In this document: piece after piece, positions 1-8,567 of the stretch | Layout of the letters: each line of letters opens with the position of its first letter | How positions within the stretch are numbered: position 1 is the stretch's first letter | Source: Candidatus Sulfotelmatobacter sp. | Lineage (GTDB): Bacteria; Acidobacteriota; Terriglobia; Terriglobales; Acidobacteriaceae | Length of the DNA: 64,000 nucleotides | Direction: 5' to 3' | NCBI GenBank assembly: GCA_030039165.1 | Contig: JASHQM010000091.1 | Coordinates: 1-64,000 of the forward strand | The notes under the pieces: generated by a model | The model's database searches: none | Told to the model about the DNA's origin: nothing | What the model saw: the letters and a program-made list of their open reading frames with translations, nothing else | Position numbers and translations under genes: made by a program

Positions 1-1850
1 TTCAACACTGGAAACGTTCCCGCGAACATCGCCGGAATAATCGCGAAATACTTGGCTACGTCATTGGCGATGGAAAACGTGGTCAGCGAACCGCGCGTCA
101 TGAGCAACTGCTTGCCGATTTCCACGATCTCGATCAGCTTGGTCGGATTCGAATCGAGGTCGACCATGTTTCCCGCTTCTTTGGCGGCTTGCGTTCCGGT
201 ATTCATGGCCACGCCAACATCGGCCTGCGCCAGCGCCGGAGCATCGTTCGTGCCGTCGCCAGTCATCGCCACCAGCTTTCCTTCTGCCTGCTCTTTGCGG
301 ATCAGGTCCATCTTCTCTTTCGGCGTCGCCTGCGCCAGAAAGTCGTCGACTCCGGCTTCGCGAGCGATCGCAGCCGCCGTCAGCGGATTGTCGCCGGTGA
401 TCATCACCGTCTTGATTCCCATCGCGCGCAGTTGGTCGAAGCGCTGTTTCATGCCGCCCTTGACGATGTCCTTGAGTTGGATCACACCCAGCGCACGTCC
501 ATTTTCGGCGACAACCAGCGGTGTTCCACCCGCCCGCGAAATCGCATCTACAGTTTCGCGCACTTCTTTTGGCAGTGAACTTCCCTGCTGCTCCAGATAC
601 TTGGCAATTGCGTCCGCTGCTCCTTTGCGAATCGACCGCCCATCGAGGTTCACCCCCGACATGCGCGTGGTCGCGCTGAAAGGAATGAACTCAGCATCGT
701 GCGATCCGACCTCGCGCCCGCGCAATCCATATTTCTCTTTTGCCAGCACTACAATCGACCGCCCCTCGGGCGTCTCATCGGCCAGCGACGAAAGCTGCGC
801 CGCATCCGCTAGCATCGCCTCAGTCACTCCCGGCGCAATAAAGAACTCCGTCGCTTGCCGGTTGCCCAGCGTGATCGTTCCGGTTTTGTCGAGCAGAAGC
901 GTGTTCACATCGCCCGCCGCCTCCACAGCGCGACCAGACATCGCCAGCACGTTGTGCTGCACCAGTCGATCCATGCCGGCAATGCCGATCGCTGACAGCA
1001 GCCCGCCGATGGTCGTCGGAATCAGGCAGACCAGCAGCGAGACCAGCACAAAAACCGTCTGCGGCGAACCCGAGTAGATCGCGAAAGGTTGCAGCGTCAC
1101 CACTGCCAGCAGAAAGATGATCGTTAAACCCGCCAGCAAAATATTGAGCGCGATTTCGTTCGGAGTTTTTTGCCTTTCCGCCCCTTCCACCAGAGCGATC
1201 ATGCGATCCAGAAACGTTTCACCGGGATTGGAGGTGATCTTGATCCTGATCCAATCCGAAAGCACGCGCGTTCCACCCGTGACAGCCGATCGATCGCCGC
1301 CCGCCTCGCGAATCACTGGCGCTGATTCTCCCGTAATTGCTGACTCGTCCACCGAAGCCACGCCCTCCACAATTTCGCCGTCTCCGGGAACAAACTCTCC
1401 CGCTTCCACCAGGCACATGTCGCCGGCGCGCAGCTTTGACCCAGGCACGGTTTCGGTTTTTCCGTCCGGCAGCAAGCGCGTCGCCGTCGTCTCCGCCTTG
1501 GCACGCCGCAACGCTTCTGCTTGTGCTTTGCCCCGGCCTTCGGCCATCGCTTCTGCGAAATTGGCGAACAGCACTGTGAACCATAACCACAGCGTGATCT
1601 GCAGATTGAACTTGAATTGCGCGTTGTGTCGAAACAGCAGCACGGTCGTGATGACGCTGCCAATTTCCACCACAAACATGACGGGATTACCCATCATCTT
1701 GCGCGGATTCAGTTTCAAAATCGCATCCCAGACCGCGCGGCGGACAATTTTCCATTCCCAGATAGCCTTCTTTCTGGGCTTCAGAGGTGAGTGGCCGACG
1801 CGGACTGTTTCCATTTTGGTGATTTGCGGCGTTGGAGTCATCATTGCCAT
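1..1850 (-). CDS. kdpB: Potassium-transporting ATPase subunit B KdpB (3' end cut by window)
   Basis: Catalytic P-type ATPase subunit of the high-affinity Kdp potassium pump in the inner membrane; it hydrolyses ATP to drive K+ uptake through KdpA. The minus strand reads open from ATG at 1850 to the window edge, giving 616 residues of a family usually about 680 long, so roughly the last 60 to 70 are missing. The phosphorylation motif DKTGT is at about residues 321-325, TGES lies upstream of it and the hinge motif GDGTNDAP near the end. An AGGA element sits 7 bp before the start. It begins 9 nt after the kdpA stop, so it is translated as part of the kdp operon; kdpC is expected just outside the window. 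Identity is near certain. Confidence 0.97.
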   Translation of the reverse strand, partial: MAMMTPTPQITKMETVRVGHSPLKPRKKAIWEWKIVRRAVWDAILKLNPRKMMGNPVMFVVEIGSVITTVLLFRHNAQFKFNLQITLWLWFTVLFANFAEAMAEGRGKAQAEALRRAKAETTATRLLPDGKTETVPGSKLRAGDMCLVEAGEFVPGDGEIVEGVASVDESAITGESAPVIREAGGDRSAVTGGTRVLSDWIRIKITSNPGETFLDRMIALVEGAERQKTPNEIALNILLAGLTIIFLLAVVTLQPFAIYSGSPQTVFVLVSLLVCLIPTTIGGLLSAIGIAGMDRLVQHNVLAMSGRAVEAAGDVNTLLLDKTGTITLGNRQATEFFIAPGVTEAMLADAAQLSSLADETPEGRSIVVLAKEKYGLRGREVGSHDAEFIPFSATTRMSGVNLDGRSIRKGAADAIAKYLEQQGSSLPKEVRETVDAISRAGGTPLVVAENGRALGVIQLKDIVKGGMKQRFDQLRAMGIKTVMITGDNPLTAAAIAREAGVDDFLAQATPKEKMDLIRKEQAEGKLVAMTGDGTNDAPALAQADVGVAMNTGTQAAKEAGNMVDLDSNPTKLIEIVEIGKQLLMTRGSLTTFSIANDVAKYFAIIPAMFAGTFPVL

Positions 1851-1859
1851 AGGGATTCC

Positions 1860-3659
1860 TTAGAAAGTCTTACCCGCAACCAGCAGCAAATGCTCCAGGA
1901 TCGGTCCCAGGCTTAAGGCCGGGAAGAACGTCAACGCGCCCACGATCAGGATGACGCCGATCAGCAGAATGGTGAAAAGCGGCGTAGTCACCGGGAAGGT
2001 GCCCGACGATGGCGGAACGTATTTCTTCTGCGCTAGATTCCCAGCAATGGCCAGCATGGGAATCATCATGAAGAAACGACCCAGCAACATGTCGAAACCG
2101 ATGGCCGTGTCGTACCAGAGCGTGTTCGCGGTCAATCCGCCAAAGGCTGAACCGTTGTTGCCCGCTCCCGACACGAAAGCGTAGAGGATTTGGCTGAACC
2201 CGTGCGGCCCGGGATTCGAAATGCCCGCGGTGCCAAAAGGTTCGACCACCGCAATCGCGGCGAAAGTCAGAATCACTAGCGGAAAAACGAGCACAAACAG
2301 CATGGCCATCTTTACGTCATAGGCCTCGATTTTCTTCCCGAGATATTCCGGGGTCCGGCCAACCATCAGACCGGCGATGAATACCGCGAGAATCACGTCG
2401 ACCAGCATTCCATACAAGCCTGATCCGACGCCGCCGAAGATCACTTCGCTCATCATGATATTGGCCAGCGGAACCATGCCTCCGAGCGGCGTGAACGAAT
2501 CGTGCTGGGCGATGATTGCGCCGCAACTTGCATCCGTTGTGACCGTGGCGAATAAGGCGCTGTTGGCAATGCCGAAGCGTACTTCTTTGCCTTCCATATT
2601 GCCGCCAGGCTGCAGGGCCGTAACTCGTTGATCGGCCTCCGCCAGCAGCGGATTTCCCCGCGCCTCTGCCCAATAAGCCACTACGCAGCCCGCCATAAAT
2701 AAAATTGCCATCGCCGCCCATACCGCCCAGCCATGCCGCTGCGAACCCGTCATGCGGCCGAGCGTATAAGTCAATCCCGCTCCAATCGCGAAGATCGCGA
2801 GCATCTCAATCAGGTTGGTGAGCGGCGTTGGATTCTCAAACGGATGCGCACTGTTGGCGTTGAAGAACCCGCCCCCGTTGGTACCGAACTCCTTAATGAT
2901 TTCCTGCGACGCCACCGGTCCCTGCGCAATGGTCTGTTGCGTAACCGTATCCATAACCGGCTTGCCATCAGGGCCGGCCATGGGCTTGCCATCAGCCCCG
3001 GTTTTCTGCACCTGCATCGGTTCAATCAGTGTGGCTTTGTCGTAGGGCCGAAGATTCTGCACCACTCCCTGCGAAACCAGAACCAGCGCACCCACAATGC
3101 AGAATGGCAGCAGCACCCACAGGCAGCTCCGAACCAGGTCAACCCAGAAGTTGCCGATCGTTTGCATCTGCCGCCGCGCAATGCCCCGAATGAACGCGAT
3201 CGCCAGCGCGATACCAGTGGCCGCGGAAATGAAGTTGTGATACGCCAGTCCCGCCATCTGCGTGAAATAGCTCATCGTCGCTTCGCCGGCATACACTTGC
3301 CAGTTAGTGTTCGTGGTGAATGATGCGGCAGTATTAAACGCGAGGTGTGTAGGCGTCACGCCCACAAACTTCTGCGGATTGAACGGCAACAATGCCTGCA
3401 GGCGCTGAATCAGATACAACACGATCATGGCTACCGCGCTGAACAGCAGCATCGAAATGCAATATTCCGTCCAGCGCATCTCGTGGTTTTCATCGACCGC
3501 CGTGACGCGATAAATCACTCGCTCCACCGGCCGCAGCACCGGATCCAGCCATGTTCTTTCATGGCTGAACACCCGCGCCATATAAATACCCAAGGGCTTC
3601 GTGATCAGAAACACCAGCGCCAGGAAAAACAGAATTTGCAGCCAGCCGTTGAGTGTCAT
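1860..3659 (-). CDS. kdpA: Potassium-transporting ATPase subunit A KdpA
   Basis: Channel-like, K+-binding and translocating subunit of the Kdp ATPase, an integral inner-membrane protein related to the SKT/Trk channels. The 599 residues are a normal to slightly long size, with about ten hydrophobic segments. Selectivity-filter-type segments are visible, including the TNGGGFF motif at about residues 260-266. An external loop before that motif carries a duplicated DGKP sequence. The gene lies 1 nt downstream of kdpF and 9 nt upstream of kdpB, the standard F-A-B order. Regulation is presumably by the KdpDE proteins encoded upstream in this window. Confidence 0.97.
   Translation of the reverse strand: MTLNGWLQILFFLALVFLITKPLGIYMARVFSHERTWLDPVLRPVERVIYRVTAVDENHEMRWTEYCISMLLFSAVAMIVLYLIQRLQALLPFNPQKFVGVTPTHLAFNTAASFTTNTNWQVYAGEATMSYFTQMAGLAYHNFISAATGIALAIAFIRGIARRQMQTIGNFWVDLVRSCLWVLLPFCIVGALVLVSQGVVQNLRPYDKATLIEPMQVQKTGADGKPMAGPDGKPVMDTVTQQTIAQGPVASQEIIKEFGTNGGGFFNANSAHPFENPTPLTNLIEMLAIFAIGAGLTYTLGRMTGSQRHGWAVWAAMAILFMAGCVVAYWAEARGNPLLAEADQRVTALQPGGNMEGKEVRFGIANSALFATVTTDASCGAIIAQHDSFTPLGGMVPLANIMMSEVIFGGVGSGLYGMLVDVILAVFIAGLMVGRTPEYLGKKIEAYDVKMAMLFVLVFPLVILTFAAIAVVEPFGTAGISNPGPHGFSQILYAFVSGAGNNGSAFGGLTANTLWYDTAIGFDMLLGRFFMMIPMLAIAGNLAQKKYVPPSSGTFPVTTPLFTILLIGVILIVGALTFFPALSLGPILEHLLLVAGKTF
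2959..2995. repeat. 13-bp direct repeat inside kdpA
   Basis: GGCTTGCCATCAG occurs at 2959-2971 and again at 2983-2995, 24 bp apart and therefore in frame. On the coding strand it encodes two copies of a DGKP-containing octet in an external loop of KdpA. It looks like a small in-frame tandem duplication. Confidence 0.7.
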
Positions 3660-3660
3660 A

Positions 3661-3750
3661 TCAGAACTTCTCCGGACGCAACAGCGCGTAGAACAAATAC
3701 ACCATCGTTCCGGCGCTGACGATTAGCATGATGATCGATTCCAGGCTCAT
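3661..3750 (-). CDS. kdpF: KdpF small stabilising subunit
   Basis: KdpF is the single-span peptide that stabilises the KdpABC complex. The product is 29 residues: a short N-terminus beginning [10 protein letters not shown], one hydrophobic segment (about residues 4-23) and the typical C-terminal ending LLRPEKF. The ATG at 3750 is preceded by GGGAG; an open extension to 3852 exists but lacks family similarity, so the short form is chosen. The stop is directly next to the kdpA start, as in other kdpFABC operons. Confidence 0.9.
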   Translation of the reverse strand: MSLESIIMLIVSAGTMVYLFYALLRPEKF

Positions 3751-3779
3751 TGTTTTCTCCCGAAGCGCGCGCGGCGCTC

Positions 3780-3866
3780 CTACTTCACGCGCTCGCAAAA
3801 GCGCACATAAGCGATCGACAGCGCAAAAAAGGCAATGGTAATTACGATCCAAATAACGTCTTCCAT
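3780..3866 (-). CDS. 28-residue single-span membrane peptide in the kdp operon
   Basis: A short frame from ATG 3866 to TAG 3780 encodes 28 residues: an acidic start (MEDV), one transmembrane helix (about residues 4-20) and a basic C-terminus ending CERVK. A GGGAGCG sequence lies 6 nt before the start. It sits between the porin gene (30 nt upstream) and kdpF (29 nt downstream) on the same strand. Small unnamed membrane ORFs at this position have been seen in other kdp operons, but I cannot name the family. It could be a second KdpF-like accessory peptide; its function is unknown. Confidence 0.65.
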   Translation of the reverse strand: MEDVIWIVITIAFFALSIAYVRFCERVK

Positions 3867-3896
3867 AGCATCGCTCCCATAACTAATCGATCATGG

Positions 3897-5741
3897 CTAG
3901 AACTTCACCAGAATGTCGATATCGATAAATTGTTCGTCTCTCCTCAGGTCCGGGAACCACACGCTGCTGATACCTCCGCCGCAGGCCACCTCCGCAGCCG
4001 CTAAACTAGATTGTCCGGATGACGCTCCACTGGAGCAGGCGTAGTACTGCGGGAATCCGTTATTGCTGCCTGGAGGCGGCGTGATTCCGCCCGCGCCAGA
4101 CCAATACGGGACGCTGCCATGGCGATAATCGTATTCCCAGCGGAACGTGATGTACTGGCTCGGCATGTAGTCGAACGTAAAGGATGAATCCCACGCCTTG
4201 AATGGATCGCTGGGATTTTCGCCAAAGTAAGGCGAACTGATTGCGGCTGAAGGGGCAGTTTCGCCATTAATTGGTGGAACCAGCACGAGGTAGCGTCCGG
4301 GATTGTTGATCGCGCCACCGCCTACTGTGAAGGCATATTTATCTTTTTTGAACCAGGCGCGGTTGTACAACATGAATCCGATGAAGCTCTGCTTCGGATT
4401 AATGCCCGGGCCGAAGTAGTCGCCGCCAATCGATTTCGCATCCTTAGTATTGCCGTGGCAGCCGACCCCCTGAATATACGTGCCGTCTACGATCCCACTG
4501 GGACCGAATTCACAACCCATATCACCCGTAAAGGTAAACGCCATTTTGTCCAGCTTCCTTTCGGGATGATCATAGTACTTGATCTCGATGCTGTCGTCGG
4601 TGTGGATGCGGCCGCGATTCGGAGTGTAAAGATCGTCGTGCCCCAGTCCGTAGTTGTTCGAAATGACGTTCATCCACGAATAGGGCGTCCACTTGATCTG
4701 CCCGCCCACGCCTTTGCGCGAGTTGGCCGAACCATACGACTGCCATCCATTGATGAACCAGGGCTCGATCTTTAAGTGCGGGTTGGGAAATATCTGCACT
4801 CGCAGGCCGTTGAAAAACCATGGTGTGTTCGAAGAAACATAGGAAGGCTGATAGGCCCAGTTGTCAAAGTTGTAATAACTGAACAAGCCGATGTAGGACA
4901 TGAAAATTCCGGCGTCGATGTTGATTCCATCTAACGCGTTAATGTGGTAACCGCCGTACGCTTCCGCCAAGTAACGGTAGGCAGTATCAAGGTCCCACTG
5001 GCCTTTGGCGGGACTGGGATCATTGCGCGGCGTGGTCTCTGAGTACATGCCGAATTGCGTCATCAGGCGTGCGCGCACGTTGTCATAGTGAAAATCGCCT
5101 CCCACGCCAAGCTGCTCCAGTTGAATTTCGTTGGAGCGAAAGATTTCGCTCGACCCGCTCATCGAGTCGTCCTTTGGTTTGTTGAAGTCATAGGTATAGG
5201 TCACATCCGCACGAATTTCGGGAGTAAAGAATTTGGAGTCGAACGCCGGTTCTTTCGTGCGCGGATTGCCGTTCAACCACGTCCAATCCCAATCGGAAAA
5301 TGGAGCGATTTTTTCCTTCTTTGCTGGCTCTGACATGCTCTGCGCATTCCATCCTGCGATCGGAACCGGCGCGGCCGTGGGAGCGGTATTCGCCGCGATT
5401 GTCGTGACCTGTCTTGTAGGAACTGGCTCCGACGTGCTGAATTTCGATTCGCTCACCGCCGGAACGTTCGGCCCCGGACCCGGCGGGACTGCTGTCGGCA
5501 AAACTTCGACTCTGGCGGGCGTGCCTCCGCCTTTTTGCTGCTCCACTTCGGTGCGCAACCGCTCCACTTCCTCCCGCAATGCTTTTATCTCGTTTCGCAT
5601 TTCCTGCTGTTCCGACTGCGCATCGGAATTGGATACCGCTGTCCCGGAAGCTGAAGAATCTTTGACGGCTTGCGCGCCAGCCCATGCCGGCGCCAGGACA
5701 AACGTAGCGAGTAAGACAACCATCAGCATATTTTTCCCCAT
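3897..5741 (-). CDS. OmpL/BBP2-like outer-membrane beta-barrel porin
   Basis: A 614-residue secreted protein with a signal peptide of about 23 residues (ending AWAGAQA). A coiled-coil segment follows (about 42-70, repeated acidic/basic heptads), then a Pro/Ala-rich linker. The rest consists of alternating amphipathic strands rich in Tyr, Trp and Gly, with a C-terminal Phe (VKF) typical of BamA substrates. The layout matches putative beta-barrel porin-2 (OmpL-like) proteins. It lies directly upstream of the small kdp genes on the same strand, so it may supply K+ or counter-ion passage across the outer membrane under Kdp control; that role is inferred from context only. Confidence 0.8.
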   Translation of the reverse strand: MGKNMLMVVLLATFVLAPAWAGAQAVKDSSASGTAVSNSDAQSEQQEMRNEIKALREEVERLRTEVEQQKGGGTPARVEVLPTAVPPGPGPNVPAVSESKFSTSEPVPTRQVTTIAANTAPTAAPVPIAGWNAQSMSEPAKKEKIAPFSDWDWTWLNGNPRTKEPAFDSKFFTPEIRADVTYTYDFNKPKDDSMSGSSEIFRSNEIQLEQLGVGGDFHYDNVRARLMTQFGMYSETTPRNDPSPAKGQWDLDTAYRYLAEAYGGYHINALDGINIDAGIFMSYIGLFSYYNFDNWAYQPSYVSSNTPWFFNGLRVQIFPNPHLKIEPWFINGWQSYGSANSRKGVGGQIKWTPYSWMNVISNNYGLGHDDLYTPNRGRIHTDDSIEIKYYDHPERKLDKMAFTFTGDMGCEFGPSGIVDGTYIQGVGCHGNTKDAKSIGGDYFGPGINPKQSFIGFMLYNRAWFKKDKYAFTVGGGAINNPGRYLVLVPPINGETAPSAAISSPYFGENPSDPFKAWDSSFTFDYMPSQYITFRWEYDYRHGSVPYWSGAGGITPPPGSNNGFPQYYACSSGASSGQSSLAAAEVACGGGISSVWFPDLRRDEQFIDIDILVKF

Positions 5742-6075
5742 GATCCTTGTTCTCCGGCAAATTTAGGAAATAGTCTGCGAGCTTGTTTTGGGACCCAGTA
5801 CATTCATCAGCCAAGCGGCTTCTGAAAGTCCGTGCCACGCACTCGCGCAGGAGGCTGGACCAGGAAGCGAAGGCAAACACAATCCCTCAATGAGATAGCA
5901 GTGGACCAACAACACCCATCCTCACACTGCTCCCTTGAATACGCGCAAGCGCAAACAAACTAGTTAAAGACGCCCGGCGTAAGGGTTCTCTAAAGACTTT
6001 CTAAAGATTTCGTAAAGATCGAAACTCTCTTGCCCCGCAGATCTTTTTTTCTTCCAGTCGCGTGAAATGGCGAAC
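5742..6075. other. Gene-free control region upstream of the porin-kdp genes
   Basis: No credible coding region is seen here. The stretch lies between the small gene ending at 6076 and the porin start at 5741, all transcribed leftwards. It contains the 11-bp repeat array at 5980-6023 and roughly 240 bp between that array and the porin start, long enough for a promoter plus an untranslated leader. I could not assign a convincing -35/-10 pair. Confidence 0.6.
5980..6023. promoter_or_regulatory. Four tandem 11-bp repeats, candidate KdpE operator
   Basis: TAAGGG at 5980, then TAAAGA at 5991, 6002 and 6013, are spaced exactly 11 bp apart, with TTC-rich spacers. Response regulators of the OmpR/PhoB/KdpE family bind as head-to-tail dimers to direct repeats with an 11-bp period. 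KdpE is encoded about 500 bp away, and the repeats lie upstream of the porin and kdpFAB. The binding assignment is an inference; the repeats are directly visible. Confidence 0.6.
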
Positions 6076-6327
6076 TTAGCAACCCCACTCTGCTTCGCCC
6101 GGCTGGGCAAAATACTGGCGAACTTTTGCCCGTTCGCTGGTCATGGCTTCCAGTTCCAGCAGCGCCAGGCGCGCAGCCGCCACCAGGCGGCTCCTTTCCT
6201 GCTGCGGGACTTCTCTCCAGCCCGCGCCATTCTCGCTGCCCTTACCGGAAACCTCCGGCGCCAGGGCCTGCTGATAATGATGGAAAAGCTCTGCCAACCG
6301 CTCCGGTGCTACTTCATGAATCCACAT
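6076..6327 (-). CDS. Small hypothetical protein between kdpE and the porin
   Basis: An 83-residue product starting MWIHEVAPERLAEL, predominantly helical and charged, with no signal peptide or membrane segment, and ending GEAEWGC. The ATG at 6327 is preceded by GGGGAG with a 10-nt spacer. A longer frame to 6414 begins with low-complexity residues and is not preferred. Amino-acid usage looks protein-like. It lies in the same direction between kdpE and the 11-bp repeat array. I do not recognise a family. Confidence 0.55.
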   Translation of the reverse strand: MWIHEVAPERLAELFHHYQQALAPEVSGKGSENGAGWREVPQQERSRLVAAARLALLELEAMTSERAKVRQYFAQPGEAEWGC

Positions 6328-6528
6328 ACTCTGTAATCTCCCCAATGTGCGGGCTGTTTTTCCGCCCACAAACATTGGACACGGAGACCAAGAAGAACTG
6401 AATAAAGAGGGCATAAAATGTTCGTAAGGATACGAGGTCGGTAATAGCGCCTAAGAGTAGTACTCCTGAAGATTGCGTCGGCAACCGCCGCCCAGGGCTG
6501 CCCGAGGGTCCGGCAGTAAGGAGCCGAA
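6328..6528. other. Non-coding spacer between kdpE and the small gene, with palindrome
   Basis: About 200 bp without a credible gene. The palindrome GAGTA-G-TACTC lies at 6455-6465 and could be a protein-binding site. The minus-strand RNA would provide a long leader for the small gene starting at 6327. No terminator with a T-tract was found after kdpE. Confidence 0.4.
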
Positions 6529-7221
6529 CTACGAGCCCGGCTCGAACCGATACCCGACCCACGGTTCGGTGATTAAATACTTCGGGTTTGAGGGATCGCT
6601 TTCGATCTTCTTTCGCAACTGCCCGACAAAGACTCGCAAGTATTCGGGCTGCTCGGTACTGTTCGCGCCCCAGATTGCGGCCAGCAGAGTCCGGTGCGTT
6701 ACCACCTTGCCCGGACGCTTCGCCAGATAAACCAGCAGATCGAATTCTTTCGGTGTGAGATGGACTTCGCGCCCAACAACTTTGACCGAGCGTGCGTCCA
6801 GATCAATCGAAAAATCTCCAGCAATGATACTGCTGGGCTGCTCTTCTGCCGGAGGTGTGCGCCGCAGTTGTGCACGAATCCGCGCCAGGAGCTCGTTCAT
6901 GCTGAACGGCTTGGTTACGTAGTCATCCGCCCCCACATCGAGTGCTTCTACCTTCGCGCGGTCCTGTCCGCGCACTGAAAGCACAATAATCGGCACTTGT
7001 GAAACCGTTCTCAGTCGCCGGCAGAGTTCGATTCCATCGAGATTCGGCATGGCCAAATCTGTAATCACCACGTGTGGCGTCCAGTTCTTCATCAGCTCCA
7101 GCGCCATCTCGCCGTCGTTGGCCACGCGGATGTCATATCCCTGCGACGAAAGCGTGGTCCGCAGCACGCGTGTGATCTGCGGCTCATCATCTACCACCAG
7201 AATTCGCCGGTGATCATTCAT
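6529..7221 (-). CDS. kdpE: KdpE-type response regulator
   Basis: OmpR-family response regulator of 230 residues. The receiver domain (1-120) has the acidic pocket D11-D12, the phospho-acceptor D55 in VITDLAMPNLDG, and the conserved Lys in YVTKPF. The C-terminal winged helix (about 130-228) has the usual family ending VGYRFEPG. It starts at ATG 7221 with a GGGAAA element, 59 nt downstream of the KdpD sensory gene. Phosphorylated KdpE activates kdp transcription; its operator is probably the 11-bp repeat array at 5980-6023. Confidence 0.93.
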   Translation of the reverse strand: MNDHRRILVVDDEPQITRVLRTTLSSQGYDIRVANDGEMALELMKNWTPHVVITDLAMPNLDGIELCRRLRTVSQVPIIVLSVRGQDRAKVEALDVGADDYVTKPFSMNELLARIRAQLRRTPPAEEQPSSIIAGDFSIDLDARSVKVVGREVHLTPKEFDLLVYLAKRPGKVVTHRTLLAAIWGANSTEQPEYLRVFVGQLRKKIESDPSNPKYLITEPWVGYRFEPGS

Positions 7222-7280
7222 GATTTCCCGTCGTTACCCTCGCAGGATTCTCTGCGCTCTCTGCGAACTCGAGTAGAGTT

Positions 7281-8396
7281 TCAGCGCATCTCCTGCGTAA
7301 CAATGTGCACGTCCACCGCCGGCGTGTCGCGCAAGAACTTGTGGATCGCCGAAAGATAAAAATATCTCTTCCATCCCTTGGTCGCCGAACGCCCGAAAAC
7401 TACCTGCGTGACGTGGTTCTCGCGCACAAACTCGGCAACTTTCTCAGCCACGACCTTGCCTTCGGTCTTCACAACCTTCGCTCCCACGCTTTCGGCGAAG
7501 CGGATATTCTCGGCCAGCGTTTTCTGGTTTTCGTCGCTCTCGTCAGCACCAGTATCCACGTACAAAACGTATAAATCACCATCCATTGCCTGCGCCATGC
7601 GCGCACCGCGCGCGATCAGATATTGCGCCGCCGGATTCGAGCTGATGCATACGGCAATCCTCTCCCGAACCTGCAATAACTCTCCATCCTCGGTCTTTAA
7701 CTCCGCGAGTGTCCGGTCGACCGCCTGCGTTACCTGGCGCAGGGCGAGCTCGCGCAAGGCTACCAGGTTAGCGGTGCGGAAAAAATTGGCTAGCGCCCGT
7801 TCCACCCGCTCCACCGGATAAATATCTCCGCGTCTCATGCGGGTTTGCAGCGCCTGGGGCGTGAGATCGGCCATCACGATCTCACCCGCTCTCCGTATTA
7901 CCCAATCGGGCACAGTCTCGCGCACCTGGATTCCGGTCAGGCTACGGATTGTAGGCGCGAGGCTCTCAATATGCTGCACATTCAGCGTGGAAAGAACGTC
8001 GATCCCGGCATCCAGCAGCTCGAAAACGTCCTGATAGCGTTTCGCGTGTTTGCTGCCCTCAATATTGGTATGCGCCAGCTCATCCACCAGCACCACATGC
8101 GGCTTGCGAGCCAGAATGGCGTCGACATCCATCTCTTCGAAGACGTTTGATTTGTACTCCAATTTCTTTCTGGGAACCGTTTCCAGCCGCGAAGCCAGAT
8201 CGACGATCGGTTTGCGTCCATGGGTTTCGACTACCCCGATGACCACTTCCTCTCCACGGCTCGACCGCCGCACGCCTTCGCTGAGCATGGCGTAGGTTTT
8301 ACCCACGCCCGGCGCGTAGCCGAGAAACAGTTTAAAAACCGCCGGCCGTGGCGCGCTGTCGACTTCTTTCAGCCACTCTTCTGGAGACTTGGGCAT
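7281..8396 (-). CDS. kdpD: KdpD N-terminal sensory protein (KdpD domain + Usp domain), no kinase
   Basis: The 371 residues correspond only to the cytoplasmic N-terminal half of KdpD. The KdpD domain has a Walker A motif GYAPGVGKT (26-34) and DELAHTN (Walker B-like, about 104-110). A universal-stress-protein-like domain follows (about 245-370), with the family block GRSATKGW. A normal KdpD has about 900 residues and continues into DUF4118, GAF and kinase domains; these are encoded separately at 8568-10007 on the other strand. The protein ends at a clean stop, so this is a stand-alone gene rather than a frameshift. It probably senses K+, ATP or a second messenger and must act in trans on the kinase half. 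Confidence 0.92.
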   Translation of the reverse strand: MPKSPEEWLKEVDSAPRPAVFKLFLGYAPGVGKTYAMLSEGVRRSSRGEEVVIGVVETHGRKPIVDLASRLETVPRKKLEYKSNVFEEMDVDAILARKPHVVLVDELAHTNIEGSKHAKRYQDVFELLDAGIDVLSTLNVQHIESLAPTIRSLTGIQVRETVPDWVIRRAGEIVMADLTPQALQTRMRRGDIYPVERVERALANFFRTANLVALRELALRQVTQAVDRTLAELKTEDGELLQVRERIAVCISSNPAAQYLIARGARMAQAMDGDLYVLYVDTGADESDENQKTLAENIRFAESVGAKVVKTEGKVVAEKVAEFVRENHVTQVVFGRSATKGWKRYFYLSAIHKFLRDTPAVDVHIVTQEMR

Positions 8397-8403
8397 CGCC
8401 GTT

Positions 8404-8409
8404 ATTGTC
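8404..8409 (-). promoter_or_regulatory. Candidate -10 element close to the kdpD-N start
   Basis: On the minus strand GACAAT lies 7 nt before the ATG at 8396, with no Shine-Dalgarno between them. Together with TACAAT before the divergent kinase gene it suggests divergent, possibly leaderless, transcription. Confidence 0.35.
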
Positions 8410-8450
8410 TACGGTGAGAACCGAATTGTCGAATGGAACCAAGAGTCGAG

Positions 8451-8541
8451 CTTTCAAAGGTTCCGAGTTTCAAGGGCTTCGGAGGTCGTGATTCCGGATT
8501 TGATTTTGCATCTTGAAACTTTTGAAACCTTCGAAACCTTG
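8451..8541. promoter_or_regulatory. Inverted and direct repeats between the divergent kdpD halves
   Basis: The perfect inverted repeat AGTTTCAAG (8466-8474) / CTTGAAACT (8512-8520) is flanked by similar sequence (CTTTCAAAGG at 8451 against TTTTGAAACC on the right). GAAAC recurs at 8515, 8524 and 8533 with a 9-bp period. This sits between the two divergent starts (8396 and 8568), so it could be a shared operator. The binding protein is unknown. Confidence 0.5.
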
Positions 8542-8554
8542 CTGTGTCTTCAGT

Positions 8555-8560
8555 TACAAT
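8555..8560 (+). promoter_or_regulatory. Candidate -10 element of the KdpD kinase gene
   Basis: TACAAT (5 of 6 matches to TATAAT) lies 7 nt before GTG 8568. A transcript initiated from it would start at about the start codon, so a leaderless mRNA is possible. No good -35 is seen. Confidence 0.4.
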
Positions 8561-8567
8561 CGTGCGC

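Noticed and set aside
52..1077. Long plus-strand open frame over kdpB
   Set aside because: It is the antisense shadow of kdpB, whose minus-strand translation matches the family throughout; the plus product is Ser/Ala/Arg-rich without family features.
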